Origin: Zygnema cylindricum
Taxonomy: Eukaryota > Streptophyta > Zygnematophyceae > Zygnematales > Zygnemataceae
Length of the DNA: 64,000 nucleotides
NCBI GenBank assembly: GCA_037447655.1
Contig: JBBHKE010000056.1
Span: 23,554-87,553 of the forward strand
Reading direction: 5' to 3'
Of this stretch, positions 33,636 to 45,659 are shown in pieces. A program made the translations under genes and the position numbers. Below the pieces are notes generated by a model. That model made no database searches, was not told the origin of the DNA, and worked only from the letters and a program-made list of their open reading frames with translations. The number at the start of each line of letters is the position of its first letter. Position 1 is the first letter of the stretch.

Positions 33636-34860
33636 TTCCATCGTGGCACGAATCGAAGCGAATCGTCAAAGTGTGTCGATTCTATAGGTGTTGTAGATGA
33701 CAATCCACCTCCCATTTTCGCCAAAAGAATAAATAATTCAATATTCTAGTGCGGTCCTTTAAAAATACAGTGCGAAAACGATTTTCTATTTTTTTCGTTT
33801 ACCGTACGGTATCAAATAGGACATGCACGGCCAATGACGGTCAGACAAGGACAATTGAGGGTCAAGAAAGGTCAACGACTTTTCTACTGGGTCAGAAACG
33901 GATACAAAATAAAATTTTGGCTTTTCACGTGTAACACCATAGAGCCGTACGAAACAATCGATTAGCAAAATCTAAATGAGAGACTGTACAAAATTTGTAC
34001 TTTGGGGGATTGAAATTACAGTACTGTAGCCGTCTTTTGAACGGTCAGTAATTTTCGTCCTAAAACCTGTCCACATTTCCGAAAATCCCAGAATCGTGCT
34101 ACCCTATGATTAGAATCTGTACGGCCATCTTTATGGTACTTGTCACTACCTCCAGGTGGTCCGGTACAGTTTGGTCATTTTCCGGATAAGGTCAAAATAT
34201 GTACGATCATATGTCCGATTGGCGAAGAATCAAACTATGCAGCTGTCCCTTTTGTCGTTCTTGACAATTATAATATGGTAAAGAATATTGAGTACGTAAA
34301 ATTTCGCATTCCAGATTCCATAGTTGTCCAACTCGTACGGATTTCGCGATTCTATGCCAGATTTGGTAGCAACGAGAAGCATTCACTCGACGTACGGATA
34401 CTGACTGGAACCTAATGTGTCCAAAAACTGGCGCGGTCATATGATGGTTTTTCTCAGTGGAGCATATGTCGAGCTGTAACTGAATCTTTTCGTACAACTC
34501 CAAGTTGTAAGCCGCCACAGTTTCTTTACGCACTTTTCTTTAAGCCGTTCTTCGTATCTTTACGCTCGGACCATTCCGTACGTTTTCAGAGTCTAAGGGT
34601 GTGTCCCCATGTGCATAAGTAAGGGTTTTTTCCTGTCGTTTTGCTGTAAAACTTAGCGTCGTACTGCCTAAGTTGCAACCGTACTAAGGAATCGCAAATT
34701 TGTAGAGTACAATTTGCGTCATCCCTGAACTTAGGATGTACAAAAAGTTGTCGTCTTGTGCTTTTCGACCCACTTCGACGACAAAAAACGTCATCTTCAA
34801 CCTTATCTTTAAAACACATGCGCGATGTGATTTAAAATTAGGTTTTTTCGATTGACAAAT
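33636..34860. other. intergenic, no gene seen
   Basis: Frames at 34140-34533 overlap on opposite strands and are not recognised. Nothing else can be supported. Confidence 0.5.
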
Positions 34861-34869
34861 AGGAACATA

Positions 34870-35100
34870 ATTATAATAGTAATTTTACTACAACATTCTA
34901 CATACTTATTTTATACTAAAAACTGATCAAATGCTTGTAATACATTACTTGTAATTGTCATAATACCTCTTTTACATTACTAATTACTTTACTTACATTA
35001 ATTAAACGGACTATTATAGCTGTACTAAAGGTGATTATACAGACTAATAATCGTAAAAATGATAATCTTACATGTCAAAAATTGTACAAATACTAAGCAT
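34870..35100. repeat. outlying units of the AT-rich 31-bp repeat
   Basis: Sequence such as GATTATACAGACTAATAATC (about 35031) matches the reverse orientation of the units in the large array at 57190-60870. The units here are sparse and diverged. Confidence 0.55.
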
Positions 35101-35144
35101 CAATACAAAAACTTTCAAACAAAAATACTACAAAAGGTTTATCT

Positions 35145-35275
35145 CTTTCCCTTTTCCTCTCCCGCTCCGTCTCCCTCTTCTTCTCCCTCTCCCTCTCCTT
35201 CTCCCTCTCCTTCTCCCTCTCCCTCTCCACACCCACACTCTCACTCACCCTCACCCTCTCTCACACACACTTAGA
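35145..35275. repeat. CTCCCT-rich microsatellite
   Basis: Imperfect repeats of CTCCCTCTC and CTTCTCCCT, followed by CACACCCACACTCTCACTCA. Frames across it are microsatellite translations. Confidence 0.9.
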
Positions 35276-35432
35276 CTATACCACAACCTATTTCACTATT
35301 TTCTTAACCCGATTGCTCCTCCTTGAGTCTCCATAGCCCTTTCACCTTGTACGGTTTGGGTAGGGGCCAATTTCAAAAAATGGATTCATTCGAAAATCCT
35401 GTGAAGCGAAAAATGTACGTATTCTGCTTATC

Positions 35433-36625
35433 ATGCTACAACTGGCCATGATACATAAACGTTTGAAAGAGTTGAGAGCAAGGCGTAATGTGTCTCAACC
35501 TCAGAGCCGAGTATGGTGGGTTTTTATACGCTCCACTAGCATTTGGGATGATATTTGCAAGACTGTATGGCTGAATGTTGGTAGCATACATAGGGACAAA
35601 AAATGGAAGAGGCATTTTCGTATGACCCTATCCACTTTTGAAAAGTTTATTTTGGTTGTGGGGCCATACGTTCAAAAACGACATACTTGCTATCGAGATG
35701 TTATCCACTTGAATAAGGCTTGTGCTGTTGTGCTACACCGGTTAGCGCATAACACCCCTCTCACTGCGTTATCCGAAATGTTTTGTATCGGTATATCCAC
35801 AATAGATAATTATACTGAAGATATTTTCTCGGTATTAGCTAGCCCGTTTCAAACTACATATATTCAACGACCTCACGGGCGGGTTCAAGAAGAAATAATT
35901 GAGGGGTTTAAAGAGATTTCTAGAATTTCCCAAATAGTTGGAGCTGTCGATGGCACTCATATCTTCTTCTCACGACGACCTGTTGAAAATGCCTTTGAGT
36001 ACTACGATCAATTTCGAAGGCACAGTGTGAGTCTCCAAGCAATTTGTGACCACAAGTTTATTTTTTGGGGTGTGTTTTGTGATCGACCTGGATCGACCTA
36101 TGACTCCACGTTATTCCAAGCCTCGGCGGTGTACACAAGACTAACGAATCACCAAATATTAACAGACCCTGTGAAAGAAATATAAGGTACCACAGTTCGA
36201 CCAGTTATTGTTGGAGATGCAGCCTACCCTTTATCTAATTTTCTAATCAAAGGATACCGTACAAAAAATGGGGGGAGTGCTTTGCAAAATTCTTTTGACA
36301 AAGCACTGACGATTGCAAAAGTACGGATAGAAATGACTTTTGGCGTTCTAAAAGGTCGTTGGGAAATATTGCGCAACATTTTTGTAAAGGTGGAGATGGT
36401 GCTAACAGTTGCGGTCGCTTGTTGTGTTCTATATAATTTTATGATTTTAAATGGCAATCCATTGCCATTGCACAGGAGAGATAGTACACTATGTTTGAGG
36501 GACAAAACCCGATTGAACGCGCTTCACGAAGCGGGCGAACCACAGTTAAGGATGCTCTATTTCGCGAATTCTGTCTTGATCCACGTGTTGTGATTGATGA
36601 CGTGGAGTTAGGAGAGATGGAGTGA
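35433..36625 (+). pseudogene. HARBI1-like (PIF/Harbinger, DDE_Tnp_4) transposase relic
   Basis: The first 250 codons run from 35433 to TAA at 36183-36185, then the same frame continues. Motifs: AVDGTHIF (first Asp, about residue 173), CDRPGSTYDSTLF, then past the stop VGDAAYPLSNFL and the Glu in IEMTFGVLKGRWEILRN. An N-terminal WWVFIRS and a helical FEKFILVVGPYV region suit the family. The frame ends at 36591-36593, but a +2 frame gives a more family-like tail (RTTVKDALFREFCLDPR) ending at 36625. This suggests a small indel near 36490. In the family this enzyme cuts element ends and duplicates TWA. One stop and one probable shift make this copy inactive as it stands. Confidence 0.88.
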
Positions 36626-38109
36626 CATAATGCTCGTTGAAGCTACATATAGTGATTGATTTTCATGCATAATTTGTGCATGATTTATACATATGATAGG
36701 TAGTTTTATAATTGAGATTTAAGAGTTTTATCAAAAGTGTTTAAAACGTGGGCATTGTTGTTGGTTGTATAGAAATTACAAAAAGGGTTTTTTGAGTCTA
36801 ACAAATGTATTTATGTTATTTTTTTGCAAGTTATTTTAATTACTACATGTTTTCTACGTTCTTTGTATAGTTTACATTATGAAATGGTGTGCAATTGAAG
36901 TTTATTTGCTTATGTTTTGCTCTTTTGTGGCTGGTTGTAGTTGAGGTTTGTTTTTAGTGTATTGCACATTATAAATATAAATATCACAATTTCACACAAT
37001 AAGTGTGAACTTTGTATCCCTAAGTCTTTTCACTAAAATAGTTTCAAGCTCAAAGGTTTTGAATGGTCTCGTGTATCATTGTGAATAATCTTGGAATCAT
37101 AGCTTCATGCTTCTTTAACAATATTGAAACCATATAAACATACACATTGTGAATTTTTTTTGGTACATTTATAACCAGTGTTATTTATGAGAATGAAGAC
37201 ATTCACGTAAAAGTTTGTAGGTTCGGGTTAGAAAATGTATAGGTGTTCAGATTATATTTACACTTCAATGAAAATTTCCTAGAAAATCGCCACATTAGTG
37301 TGTTTTTGTTTTGCATTGCAAACATCTTTCATACATTGGGCATCATTGTCTTCCCATAGTTGTAAAAAAAAAAAAAAAACAAAGATTTGAATGACTTTTA
37401 AAATCGAAACATACAGACATCAAATATACTAGAAAAACACTTTCATAAAGTGCCCATTCAAATAGTTGTTCGCTTCCATTGGCGAATGTCCTATAATTTA
37501 TACAAGAGCAATCCCAAAAACTCTATTTCAACAAATTTGGAACTAAGGTGGTGGCTCCATGTGGAAAAATTAGGATGCCTTATATTCTATAAACAATAAC
37601 GTGCACCTTTAAAACTCACACAAAAAACATGACTTAAATGACCGCAAAAACCGACAAAATACAAAACATATACTACGAAAAAAATTTGGATATAGTTTCT
37701 ATTTACAATCATCTTTGCATCTATTGACGAATTTCATATAATTTACACATGAGCAATCCAACAAACTTTATTTCAACAAATTTGAATCTGAGGTGTTGGC
37801 TCTATGTTTGTTTGCCTGTGGCTCCATGTTTGTTTCATTTCCACAGTTCGAAAGTCTTGTAATCCATAACAAATAACGTGCATTCTTAAGACACAAAAAA
37901 ACAACGGAAGCATATATTAAATTCACGTCAAAACGGAGCTAATATTGCTTTGGATGTTTGGTTTAGTGTGCGACTGCTCATTTCTTAATATGAACTATTG
38001 ATGAGCATTGTTAACATTAATTATTGATGGTTTTTTCAAATATACAGAAGGAAACATGTGTAAAGCAACCCTCTTAAATTAAACCTTACCCACTGCTTGA
38101 TTTTAGTAG
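36626..38109. other. AT-rich interior of the Harbinger-like element
   Basis: No gene. About 37465-37690 and 37695-37900 look like diverged tandem copies (both with AATTTATAC/AATTTACAC, GAGCAATCC, TTTCAACAAATTTG and a GGTG-GGCTC block) at a spacing of about 225 bp. A poly(A) run lies at 37364-37379. Confidence 0.5.
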
Positions 38110-39440
38110 TTGATACCCCGGTTGGCACACTCCAAATTTAGACGCATCTCTTCGTTTCTTACCTTCGTTTGTTCAATTTTAATTTCTCTCTCACGAATTG
38201 CAACCAAACGTTCTTCTCTCTCGTTTTTTTTTATGTTTTTGTTCCCTTTTGTCTTTTTCGTCTCTCCGTCCACACTCCATGTGGAAAGCTAGACGACGCT
38301 CGATCAATTGTGTTTTGGTTCCGTTAAACCTTTTTAAGGCCTCCATTTTCTCTTTGTCTGCTTGATCCGCCTTATTGATCATACTAGAGATTCTTCCCAC
38401 CAAACCATTTAAATCATCATTTCCTTAGAACGAGACATTGTTTTCTTCCTCCTCACGAACTTCTCTAATTTTTGCTCCCAGAAGGTTTGGGATTTTGGAT
38501 GCATCGGCACCAAATTGCCAAAATGCTGGTTGTCTCTCCGCTGGGAGTTGTTTTGGTTGGCGTGAAGATTTTTTGCTCTTTGGCAAAATAAACTCGTTTT
38601 TAACCCTCTCTTCTGCGCTGTTAGAAGACCCCCCCCACATTTCGCACTCTCTTTCGCCGTCCTCAGCGTTGCTTTCGTGCCTTGTGCACCATTCATCCAG
38701 AATTATAGTTGTGCATGGCTTTTACTTGGAGAAAACGCGCCATATTTTTCACCAATGTTCTCATTTCTTCCATCCACTCTATCTTTATTTTTCTCACTTG
38801 TTAATTTGTCCACCAAAATTGGACTGCCCCGCACCCCTGTTGCATTTTGTTTTCCATCTTGGTCGTTAATCTCACCCTTTGTAATTGAATGCTTATGTTT
38901 TTTTGGACCAGGTTCAAAATGGTTTAAGTTTTCCCTCCTCGATTTGGTGTCTAATTTTGAGATATGACTTGTTTTTGTGAACTAGCTTTTGATCTCGCAT
39001 TATTACCAGCCATATCTCAAATCGCTCCTAATTCTCCCCGCCCACCTTTCAACTCCAAAGTGTTAAAGCGACAATTCAAAATAGTGTCTAATATGGAAAA
39101 AAATGTCCCTTGAGGTTCTTCCTCTATTTCCTTTTCCCTCCTCACTGCATCTTTATACTTTTTTTTTCGTCGCTTAGTTTTTGTTTACATGAATGGATGG
39201 AACGACCTTTGCTGCCTGGTGTTTGACTGACGCCAGTTGCGATTTTTTGCCATTGCTCTTTCGTGCAATGCTTCCTTGGGCTTTGTTTGAGTCTTACCAA
39301 CAAACTTTTATTTCATGTTTCGTCCAACAATCTCGTTCCAGTTCACCTCCCGTGACATGTCTATTTGGAGGCGTATCTTCTTGTGAAATTTGATTTAAAA
39401 CGAGAAGGTTAACGTTGTCCATTATCATGTATCTCCCACG
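38110..39440 (-). pseudogene. Myb/trihelix-like DNA-binding protein relic (Harbinger second gene?)
   Basis: On the minus strand from about 39420, an open segment with GGELERDCWTKHEIKVCW is followed in a shifted frame by CTKEQWQKIATGVSQTPGS, then RSIHSCKQKLSDEKKKYKDA. The spacing of W, W, CK and YK resembles a SANT/Myb or trihelix fold. Further down are basic, low-complexity segments and a Lys/Glu-rich helix (MEALKRFNGTKTQLIERRL) like a coiled-coil tail. PIF/Harbinger elements usually carry such a Myb-like gene beside the transposase, and here the two converge. Stops and frame changes may be decay or unrecognised introns. Confidence 0.5.
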
Positions 39441-40124
39441 CTTGTTTACAACATATGATGTACAAGTAGTAATTGGCAAAAAATGGGAGTGGGTGTGTTA
39501 GTGAGGGATAGGGTCTGTGTGAATTATAATCATAATCTTCTTTCAATTGAATGGTTTAACTTGTAGTCTAAAAGACGACTTAATTCTTGGGAAAAGGAAC
39601 TAGTTTTTGGGCAGATCATTTTTGACTTCATAAAATTGTTTGGAGTTAAAATGGAAAAATAACAATTATTGATCAAAATACATATTTCAGCTATCACAAA
39701 AAAATACGTTAAATGAATGAAGAGTTTTAACTTGAAATATAGTTGTTAATATTTTAGGGGCAACAAACTATGTTTTAGTAAAGTCTTAAACAGAAAGCAT
39801 AGGATTCTGTTGTAGTTTAAAAGCTGCACTAATAAAAAATTATAGCGTAATTTACAAAAACTAACGGTTATTTTCATAACGAAACTAAATAGCATGAATT
39901 GGAAATTATAAAAAGTTAAATCTTTGTAAATACGAATCTTTTTTAGCCTGTCAATACAATATTTGTGGGTTAGAACATTAAAATCTAAACATTCATCATA
40001 AGTTACAGATTTACAATTAAGTTGTCAAGAAACAAAGACAACCAAGACAAGGGTGAGGGTAAAAAAACCTTGGGAGTGAGCGGCGACAAGCAACGGAAAG
40101 AGGTTGTTCGTAAGGATGTTGTCA
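39441..40124. other. intergenic, no gene seen
   Basis: AT-rich sequence between the Myb-like relic and the fold-back element. I could not find matching terminal inverted repeats for the Harbinger-like element here and near 35.3 kb. Confidence 0.45.
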
Positions 40125-40984
40125 AAAACACAAGGAAAAAGAAAAACCTTCGCTTCGGAAAGTTTTGTTATGCTTATCAAAATTTCGGACGCCAAAATGT
40201 CCGCTTGGTCTTGCTCATCAAAATTATGAAACGCCGAAAGTGAAAGGAAGAGATATTCGTGTGAGGTGTCCGCTTGGTCTTGCTTGGTCCTTTGCTTTTT
40301 TTTTCCGGGCGACCCGAGGTTTTTTTTTTGGGCATGTTTTAAGTTCCTCCGTGGTTATTTCCGATTTGTACTTAGGCTTGCGTGGCAGTACAATTTGTTT
40401 TGGAAAGCGTTGTACATATCATGTCCGCAAAGCGTTTCATTTTTCTTATGGGCAAGTGGTTTATATCACGACACGCTAGTTAACGTAGGCTAGCGTCACG
40501 TGCCAGTTCACGGCGGACAAAAAAGTACCGTTTTTATTCCATACCATTTTCCTTTTTTTAATGTATGAACCACGGAAGTGTTCCAATGTGCGAAAAACAA
40601 AATCTATATATTAAAATGTGACGGTTGTAGACGTCTACAAAACTTCATTGCGAAGCCAGCAAAGGCGTGTATGCTTTGTCGTTTACTAATTTGAATACCG
40701 AAGTATGGTCTATAACCGTTCTGAACTGGTGAATGCGATCATACCATATGCGTGGTTAACACATTAAAAAAGGGAAAACGGTATGGTATGAAAACGATAC
40801 TTTTTTTTGTCCGCCGTGAACTGGCACATAACGCTAACTTACGTCAACTAGCGTGTCGTGATATAAACCACTTGCCCGTACGGAAAAGGTAACGCTTTGC
40901 GGACATGATATGTACAACGCTTTCTAAACCAAAATGTACTGCCACGCAAGCGTTCGCAAAGACCGAAAATAACCCCGGAGGAAC
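40125..40984. mobile_element. fold-back element, left part
   Basis: The left arm (about 40125-40578) pairs with about 40752-40984 plus 53889-54066, around a spacer of about 170 bp (40579-40751). Shared inverted blocks include GTGTGAGGTGTCCG, GGGCATGTTTTAAG, GCGTGGCAGTACA, CACGACACGCTA and TTCACGGCGGACAAAAAA. A gypsy element inserted at 40984 splits the right arm. The interior is non-coding. Class is uncertain; a long-arm DNA element is most likely. Confidence 0.75.
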
Positions 40985-41951
40985 TGTAACCGTAATAACA
41001 GATCGAACTTGTTTATAAAGAGGTATTTAGGTGTTATGATTATAAAGTACTCAATTTGGTAGACGTCCGCGAAAGAATCACGCTATTTGGAGATATATTT
41101 TATAAGTTATAGCGATGGGTGTATTTAGGTGACAACGTGGGGTCTAAATAACAAGTGGGTATCATTGAAACGGGTTAAAGGTCAAATTAGTACCAAAATT
41201 ATGCGTATACGTTTCATAAAGTTCTGATGAAACGTTTAGTATCCAGGGTGGTTCGTTTTGTACAAATTTTAGTACGAAACGTCACTTTCACTTAAGGGAA
41301 TTTCGTAGGAAGTTTCGCGTGCGAAATTTGTTATCCACCATCGTGATAACTCACGTTTCGTTTGGCGCACACTTTTGCTCGTAAATGTTACGTAGTGAAA
41401 CGTTAGGTTTGATTGGTTAGTAAAGTGCTAAGTAGTTAGTAAGGGATTTCGCACGTTTTTGCATTGGTCAGTCTGAGTCCTTGCTGATCAATGATTGGCC
41501 CAGGTAAAAGCTTGTTAAAACGGAGCGTTAACTCAGGCCTAGCGAGTCCAGGGCGATGATGGATAAATAGTGAAGTGTAACACGAGAGTAGACATCTTTT
41601 CCTTTGGAAAAGTTTGTGGAAATTTCGGCTGATCTTGGTCTTGAGCGATTAATACCAAATTGGAAAAAATGAATTTTTGCATTCAAATCTCTTACTAACT
41701 AAATAGTGTTTTAGAAATTAAGAGATATAATTATTAAGATTTAGAGTAGTGGAAAACACTTTAATAAGAAGGGTTGAGCCACGAGGGCAAGAGACCAAGC
41801 TAATGTTATGTGGACAGAAGCTTCTTCTAATTTAAAGTTTATCCTTATGTGACTGTGGTCCAATGTGAATGTGTATTTTCCAATGTGTGGAATGTGTGGT
41901 TGGGATGTTTGTAGTAATGGGATTTTTGGAGAGGTAGGAGATCATGTTACA
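40985..41951 (+). repeat. gypsy 5' LTR
   Basis: 967 bp, TGTAAC to GTTACA, followed after two bases by TGGTACTAG, a weak match to the usual 3'-end tRNA-Met primer site (TGGTATCAG). It shares long blocks with 52930-53883, such as CACGTTTTTGCATTGGTCAG and GCCCAGGTAAAAGCTTG. Confidence 0.9.
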
Positions 41952-42032
41952 TATGGTACTAGTGTTTGGTTAAAAGCCAAAGAGAAGCTTGTTCACCCGA
42001 AAGTTGACTGCCGTGACCGGTGACGGTGCTCT

Positions 42033-42928
42033 TGTTGTTTTGAAAGCTTTAGTCCTCACTAAGCTTCATAGGTGAGGGGAGTGTTTTCTCAGTACTTAGA
42101 ATATTTTGTGAAAGTCTGGTTCAGTATGTACCAGAATTAATGTTACAGTAAACAGTGAGGGAGTTCACGGTGTGACACACTTCAGGACACGCGTCGGTAA
42201 ATGAGAAACTCTACAAAGATCCGTTCGTACTATTCGGACGTACCACAAAGACCGAGGTGTCACATAAAAGTTTCATCTTGGATGAAACTTCGAAATGATG
42301 GACGGTGAAGATTTGTTGCCGACGGAAGGTGGTCATCCGGGACCACGTCTGTAATTATCTGACGTGTTTATACACGGTGTACTGTGACGTTACTTATCTT
42401 TAGTTTGTACAGAAGCGTGTTTTGTTTGATTAGTGTCTAAGTTCAGATTCTTTCTATATGACATACCTTGACATATTCAGGTATCCTCCTTTCAGATAGT
42501 AGATATTATTGATGCATAGCTGATATGTCTTCTTTGCTTAGTTAGAGTAGTGAGTGGCTGCTAGCTCTTAGAAGAATAGATCTTTTAGGTATAAATATAG
42601 GACTTAACCATTTTAGAATAACCAACTTGTTGTATCAAAATTATGCTGAGTCATTTTTGATATATTTGACTGAGAATATTTCTCAGATCTGTTTGCATAT
42701 TTCTGTGTAAATTTGCACTTGTGTTCATTTGTGTATTATCTGCATTGTGTCAGATTTGTAGGCCATTTGGTTGCCTAATTTGTCTTTGGCTGTGTTCCAA
42801 AGTTGTGTGTATTTTTCTGAGCATCTGTGAGAGCTTCTTGCTTATCTGCTTCTTGCTTATCTGAATTCTGTGATGACTACTCCAGCATCATCTTCATCTT
42901 CAGTTGGTGTAGTAGTCACAGAACAACA
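42033..42928 (+). repeat. Copia family 2, 5' LTR
   Basis: 896 bp. GGTATAAATATAGG near 42587 is a likely TATA box. The gag start ATGACTACTCC (42873) lies within the LTR. The extra 15 bases are the doubled CTTCTTGCTTATCTG just before it. At the LTR end, GGTCACGGGCCCACC (42929-42943) follows directly. Confidence 0.95.
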
Positions 42929-43484
42929 GGTCACGGGCCCACCCTCACGGATCCCAGTTTTTGATGGAAGGAAATATATCTATTGGTCTAATCTGGTTGA
43001 GTCTTATTTTACTCAAGTTAAATTGTTTGATGTAGTTGATGGCAGCCTTGCTGAAACTGAAGCATCCTATAATGGGAAAAATCAGCAAGCTCTGCATTTG
43101 CTGAAGTTAATGATCTCAGAAGATCTACTTATGTCACATATCAAAATGAAAAAGGCATCAGAAATCTGGTCTTCCCTGAAAACTATCTATTTGAAAGCTA
43201 ATGACCAGCATGAAATTATCACAGCTGGGAATATTTATGATTATAGGTATACAGGAGGTAGCATGGCCGAATATTGCAATGGGCTTAGGCTTTTGTTGGC
43301 AGAGAATGCATGTTCAGGGGGGGACTTCTCCCCTTATCATCAGGCTATGATTCTTATGCGAGGTCTTCCTGAGGAATATAAAGGAGCCTCAGCAAATTTG
43401 AGAAAGTTGGATAAGTCAGCTTGGAACTTAGCAACAGCTATAGAACTAGTGTTAGAAGAGACTTTACCCAAAGAAGTTCCTTGA
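42873..43484 (+). pseudogene. Copia family 2 gag, truncated
   Basis: Starts inside the 5' LTR (about 18 codons are LTR-encoded) and reads through the primer site. UBN2-type gag features: PVFDGRKYIYWSNLVESYF, LMSHIKMKKASEIWSSL, and MILMRGLPEEYKGASANL. At about 43456 it runs into reversed RNase H sequence and stops at 43484, so the zinc knuckle and everything beyond is missing. GTG at 42870 also opens this frame, but ATG at 42873 is the natural start. Confidence 0.9.
42929..42943 (+). promoter_or_regulatory. primer-binding site, half-tRNA type
   Basis: GGTCACGGGCCCACC abuts the LTR. It differs at two bases from GGTTATGGGCCCACC, the complement of the plant initiator tRNA-Met anticodon arm as I know it, and does not match the tRNA 3' end. 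Family 1 shows the same type of site. Confidence 0.65.
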
Positions 43485-45084
43485 CAGCTGAGCTGGCTGC
43501 CATGTATTCAGCTTCCATGGTTGACTGAGCAGTCACCTTTTGGAGCTTGCTTGTCCAGCAGCAAGTACCATTACCGATCTTCAGAATGAATCCAGTGGTA
43601 GAACGTCGGCTTGGCATATCACCATAACTCGCATCGCTCCAGGTGCTAATTTTCACTTCATCTCCTCCAAGAGACAGTCGGAGATCTCGTGTACCTGCAA
43701 GATATCTCAGAACTCGTTTTGCTGCCTCCCAATCTGATTTCTTCGGATTCTGAAGACTTCGACTCAGAGCTCCAACAGCCGCTGCAATATCCGGACGAGT
43801 GCAGTTCATAAAGTAGATAAGACTCCCAACAATTTGTCTGTAGGGAATCGTGGACATGAAATCTGACTCCCCTGCTTCCATATCATCTTCCAGAGTCATT
43901 CCTCCATCTGTCTCCTTTCCTTCCATCTTTTGCCTGAACTCCATAGGAGTGGCACTCCCTTTTGCATCTGCCATACCAAATCTTTCAAGTACATTTCCAA
44001 TGGCCTCTCTCTGAGTAAGGTAAATAACTCTCTGACTCCTATCTCTCTCTACTTGAATGCCTAGGATATACTTAGCTTCACCTAAGTCTTTCATTTCAAA
44101 CCTGGCATTCAGAGCTGCTTTTATCTTGTTTATCTCATTCAATGATTTGCTGATTAGCAGCAGATCATCCACATACACTGCTACATAAATCACACCATCA
44201 TTTCCGTCCATGACATAAACAGAGTGGTCTGAGTTGATCCTTGTAAAGCCTAAGCTGGTAAGAAACTCATCCAACTTCAAATTCCACTGTCTCGGAGCCT
44301 GTTTCAATCCATACAATGATTTCAACAGTTTACAGACTAGATTTTCCTTAATTTTTTCTACATAACCTTCAGGTTGTTTCATGTAAATTACTTCCTCTAA
44401 GTCTCCATGCAAGAAGGCAGTTTTAACATCCATTTGATGCAATTCCATATTCTCAATTGCAGCTAGAGACAACAAGACTCTGACAGTAGGAAACCTAACA
44501 ACAGGAGAGAAGGTTTCCTCGTAGTCTATTCCTTCCTTTTGACTAAAACCCTTTGCAACCAGACGATCTTTATACCTTTCAATGGTGTTGTCTGGGTTGA
44601 GCTTCACCTTGAAGACCCACTTGCAGCCAATGGCTTTTCGATCTGGTGGAAGCTCCACAAGCTCCCACTTTTGGGCTTCCATGATCGATCTCATCTCATC
44701 ATTTGCAGCTGAGATCCAATGATCCTTTTCAGGAACAGAAAATGCCTCCTGAATGGTAAGAGGCTCCCCCGTGCTTGCAGAAAAAGCATATTGAACTTGT
44801 TCTCCCCTTAAACGAGAACTCTGTCTTCTTCCCCCCGGAAAATTTGAGGCTGGAACTGTTGGATACCGAGCTCCACCTTGATGTCTTGGAGGAGGAGGAT
44901 CAGCTCCTGTTTGTTGTTCAGTAGCTGGTGAAACTCCAGTATGTTGAACTCCAGTAGAAGAAGAAGTACAAGCTGCAGCAGACTGAAACGGAATCTGATC
45001 CAAGATGACATATTCTTGCAGTTTTTCTTTCTTTTCATTTTCATCCATACTAAATACATCTATGGACTCACTCTCATCCTTCAC
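43456..45084 (-). pseudogene. Copia family 2 RT/RNase H, inverted segment
   Basis: A long open minus-strand frame (45084-43438). After a variable linker it holds RT (KWVFKVKLNPDNTIERYK, MDVKTAFLHGDL, and VAVYVDDLLLISKS with the catalytic Asp pair) and RNase H (WSDASYGDMPSRRSTTGF, STMEAEYMAASSA). It ends at the inversion boundary (about 43456) and runs a few codons into gag antisense. The RT core looks intact; only its connections to the rest of the element are broken. Confidence 0.95.
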
Positions 45085-45659
45085 CTGAATATTTCTAGCA
45101 ATCTGGATGGTATGTTTCTGAGGACAATAAATTCTATATCTACAGATTCATCATCATATCCCATAAAGATTCCAGGCTTAGACTTTGGACTTAATTTCCA
45201 GTTTGGTAAATTATCTAGTACAAAGCACTTGCTACCAAAAACTCTGAAGTGACTGACATCTGGTTTTCTGCCAGTCCACACTTCATAAGGTGTCATTCCC
45301 TGAACAGATCTAGTTTCTAATCTGTTCCTAATATATGCTGCAGTTTGGTAAGCTTCAGCCCAGAATTTAATATCTACTCCTTTATCAGCCATCATAGATT
45401 TAACACTCTCAGTTAGAGTTCTGTTTAGCCTTTCTGAAACTCCATTCTGCTCAGGAGTATAAGGCACAGTGAACTGGTGAGATATACCATTTTCTTTCAA
45501 ATAAGCAGCAAACTCATTGGAAGTATATTCACCTCCATTATCAGATCTTAAAGAGAGAATCGATCTACCATGAAGTTTCTCCGCCCAGATCTGAAAGTGT
45601 TTGAAGTGGGTGAAGACCTCCCTTTTCTCCTTCATAAAATAGATTCTACTGAATCTGGA
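45085..45659 (-). pseudogene. Copia family 2 integrase, N-terminally truncated, inverted
   Basis: Begins at the inversion boundary with FSRFSRIYFMKEKREVF. It then shows the second catalytic Asp in LRSDNGGEYTSNEF and the Glu in EQNGVSERLNRTL, then KPDVSHFRVFGSKCFV and GIFMGYDDES. The first catalytic Asp and the zinc-binding N-terminus are missing. A 1-base shift near 45130 separates this frame from the RT frame. Confidence 0.92.

Noticed and set aside
38438-38967. Plus-strand frames of 96-143 codons
   Set aside because: They are antisense to the Myb-like relic, whose minus-strand content is the more meaningful reading.
40985-41951. The 41.0-42.0 kb and 52.9-53.9 kb similarity as an unrelated segmental duplication
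   Set aside because: TGTAAC/GTTACA ends, a downstream purine tract, flanking duplications and enclosed pol motifs show that they are LTRs.
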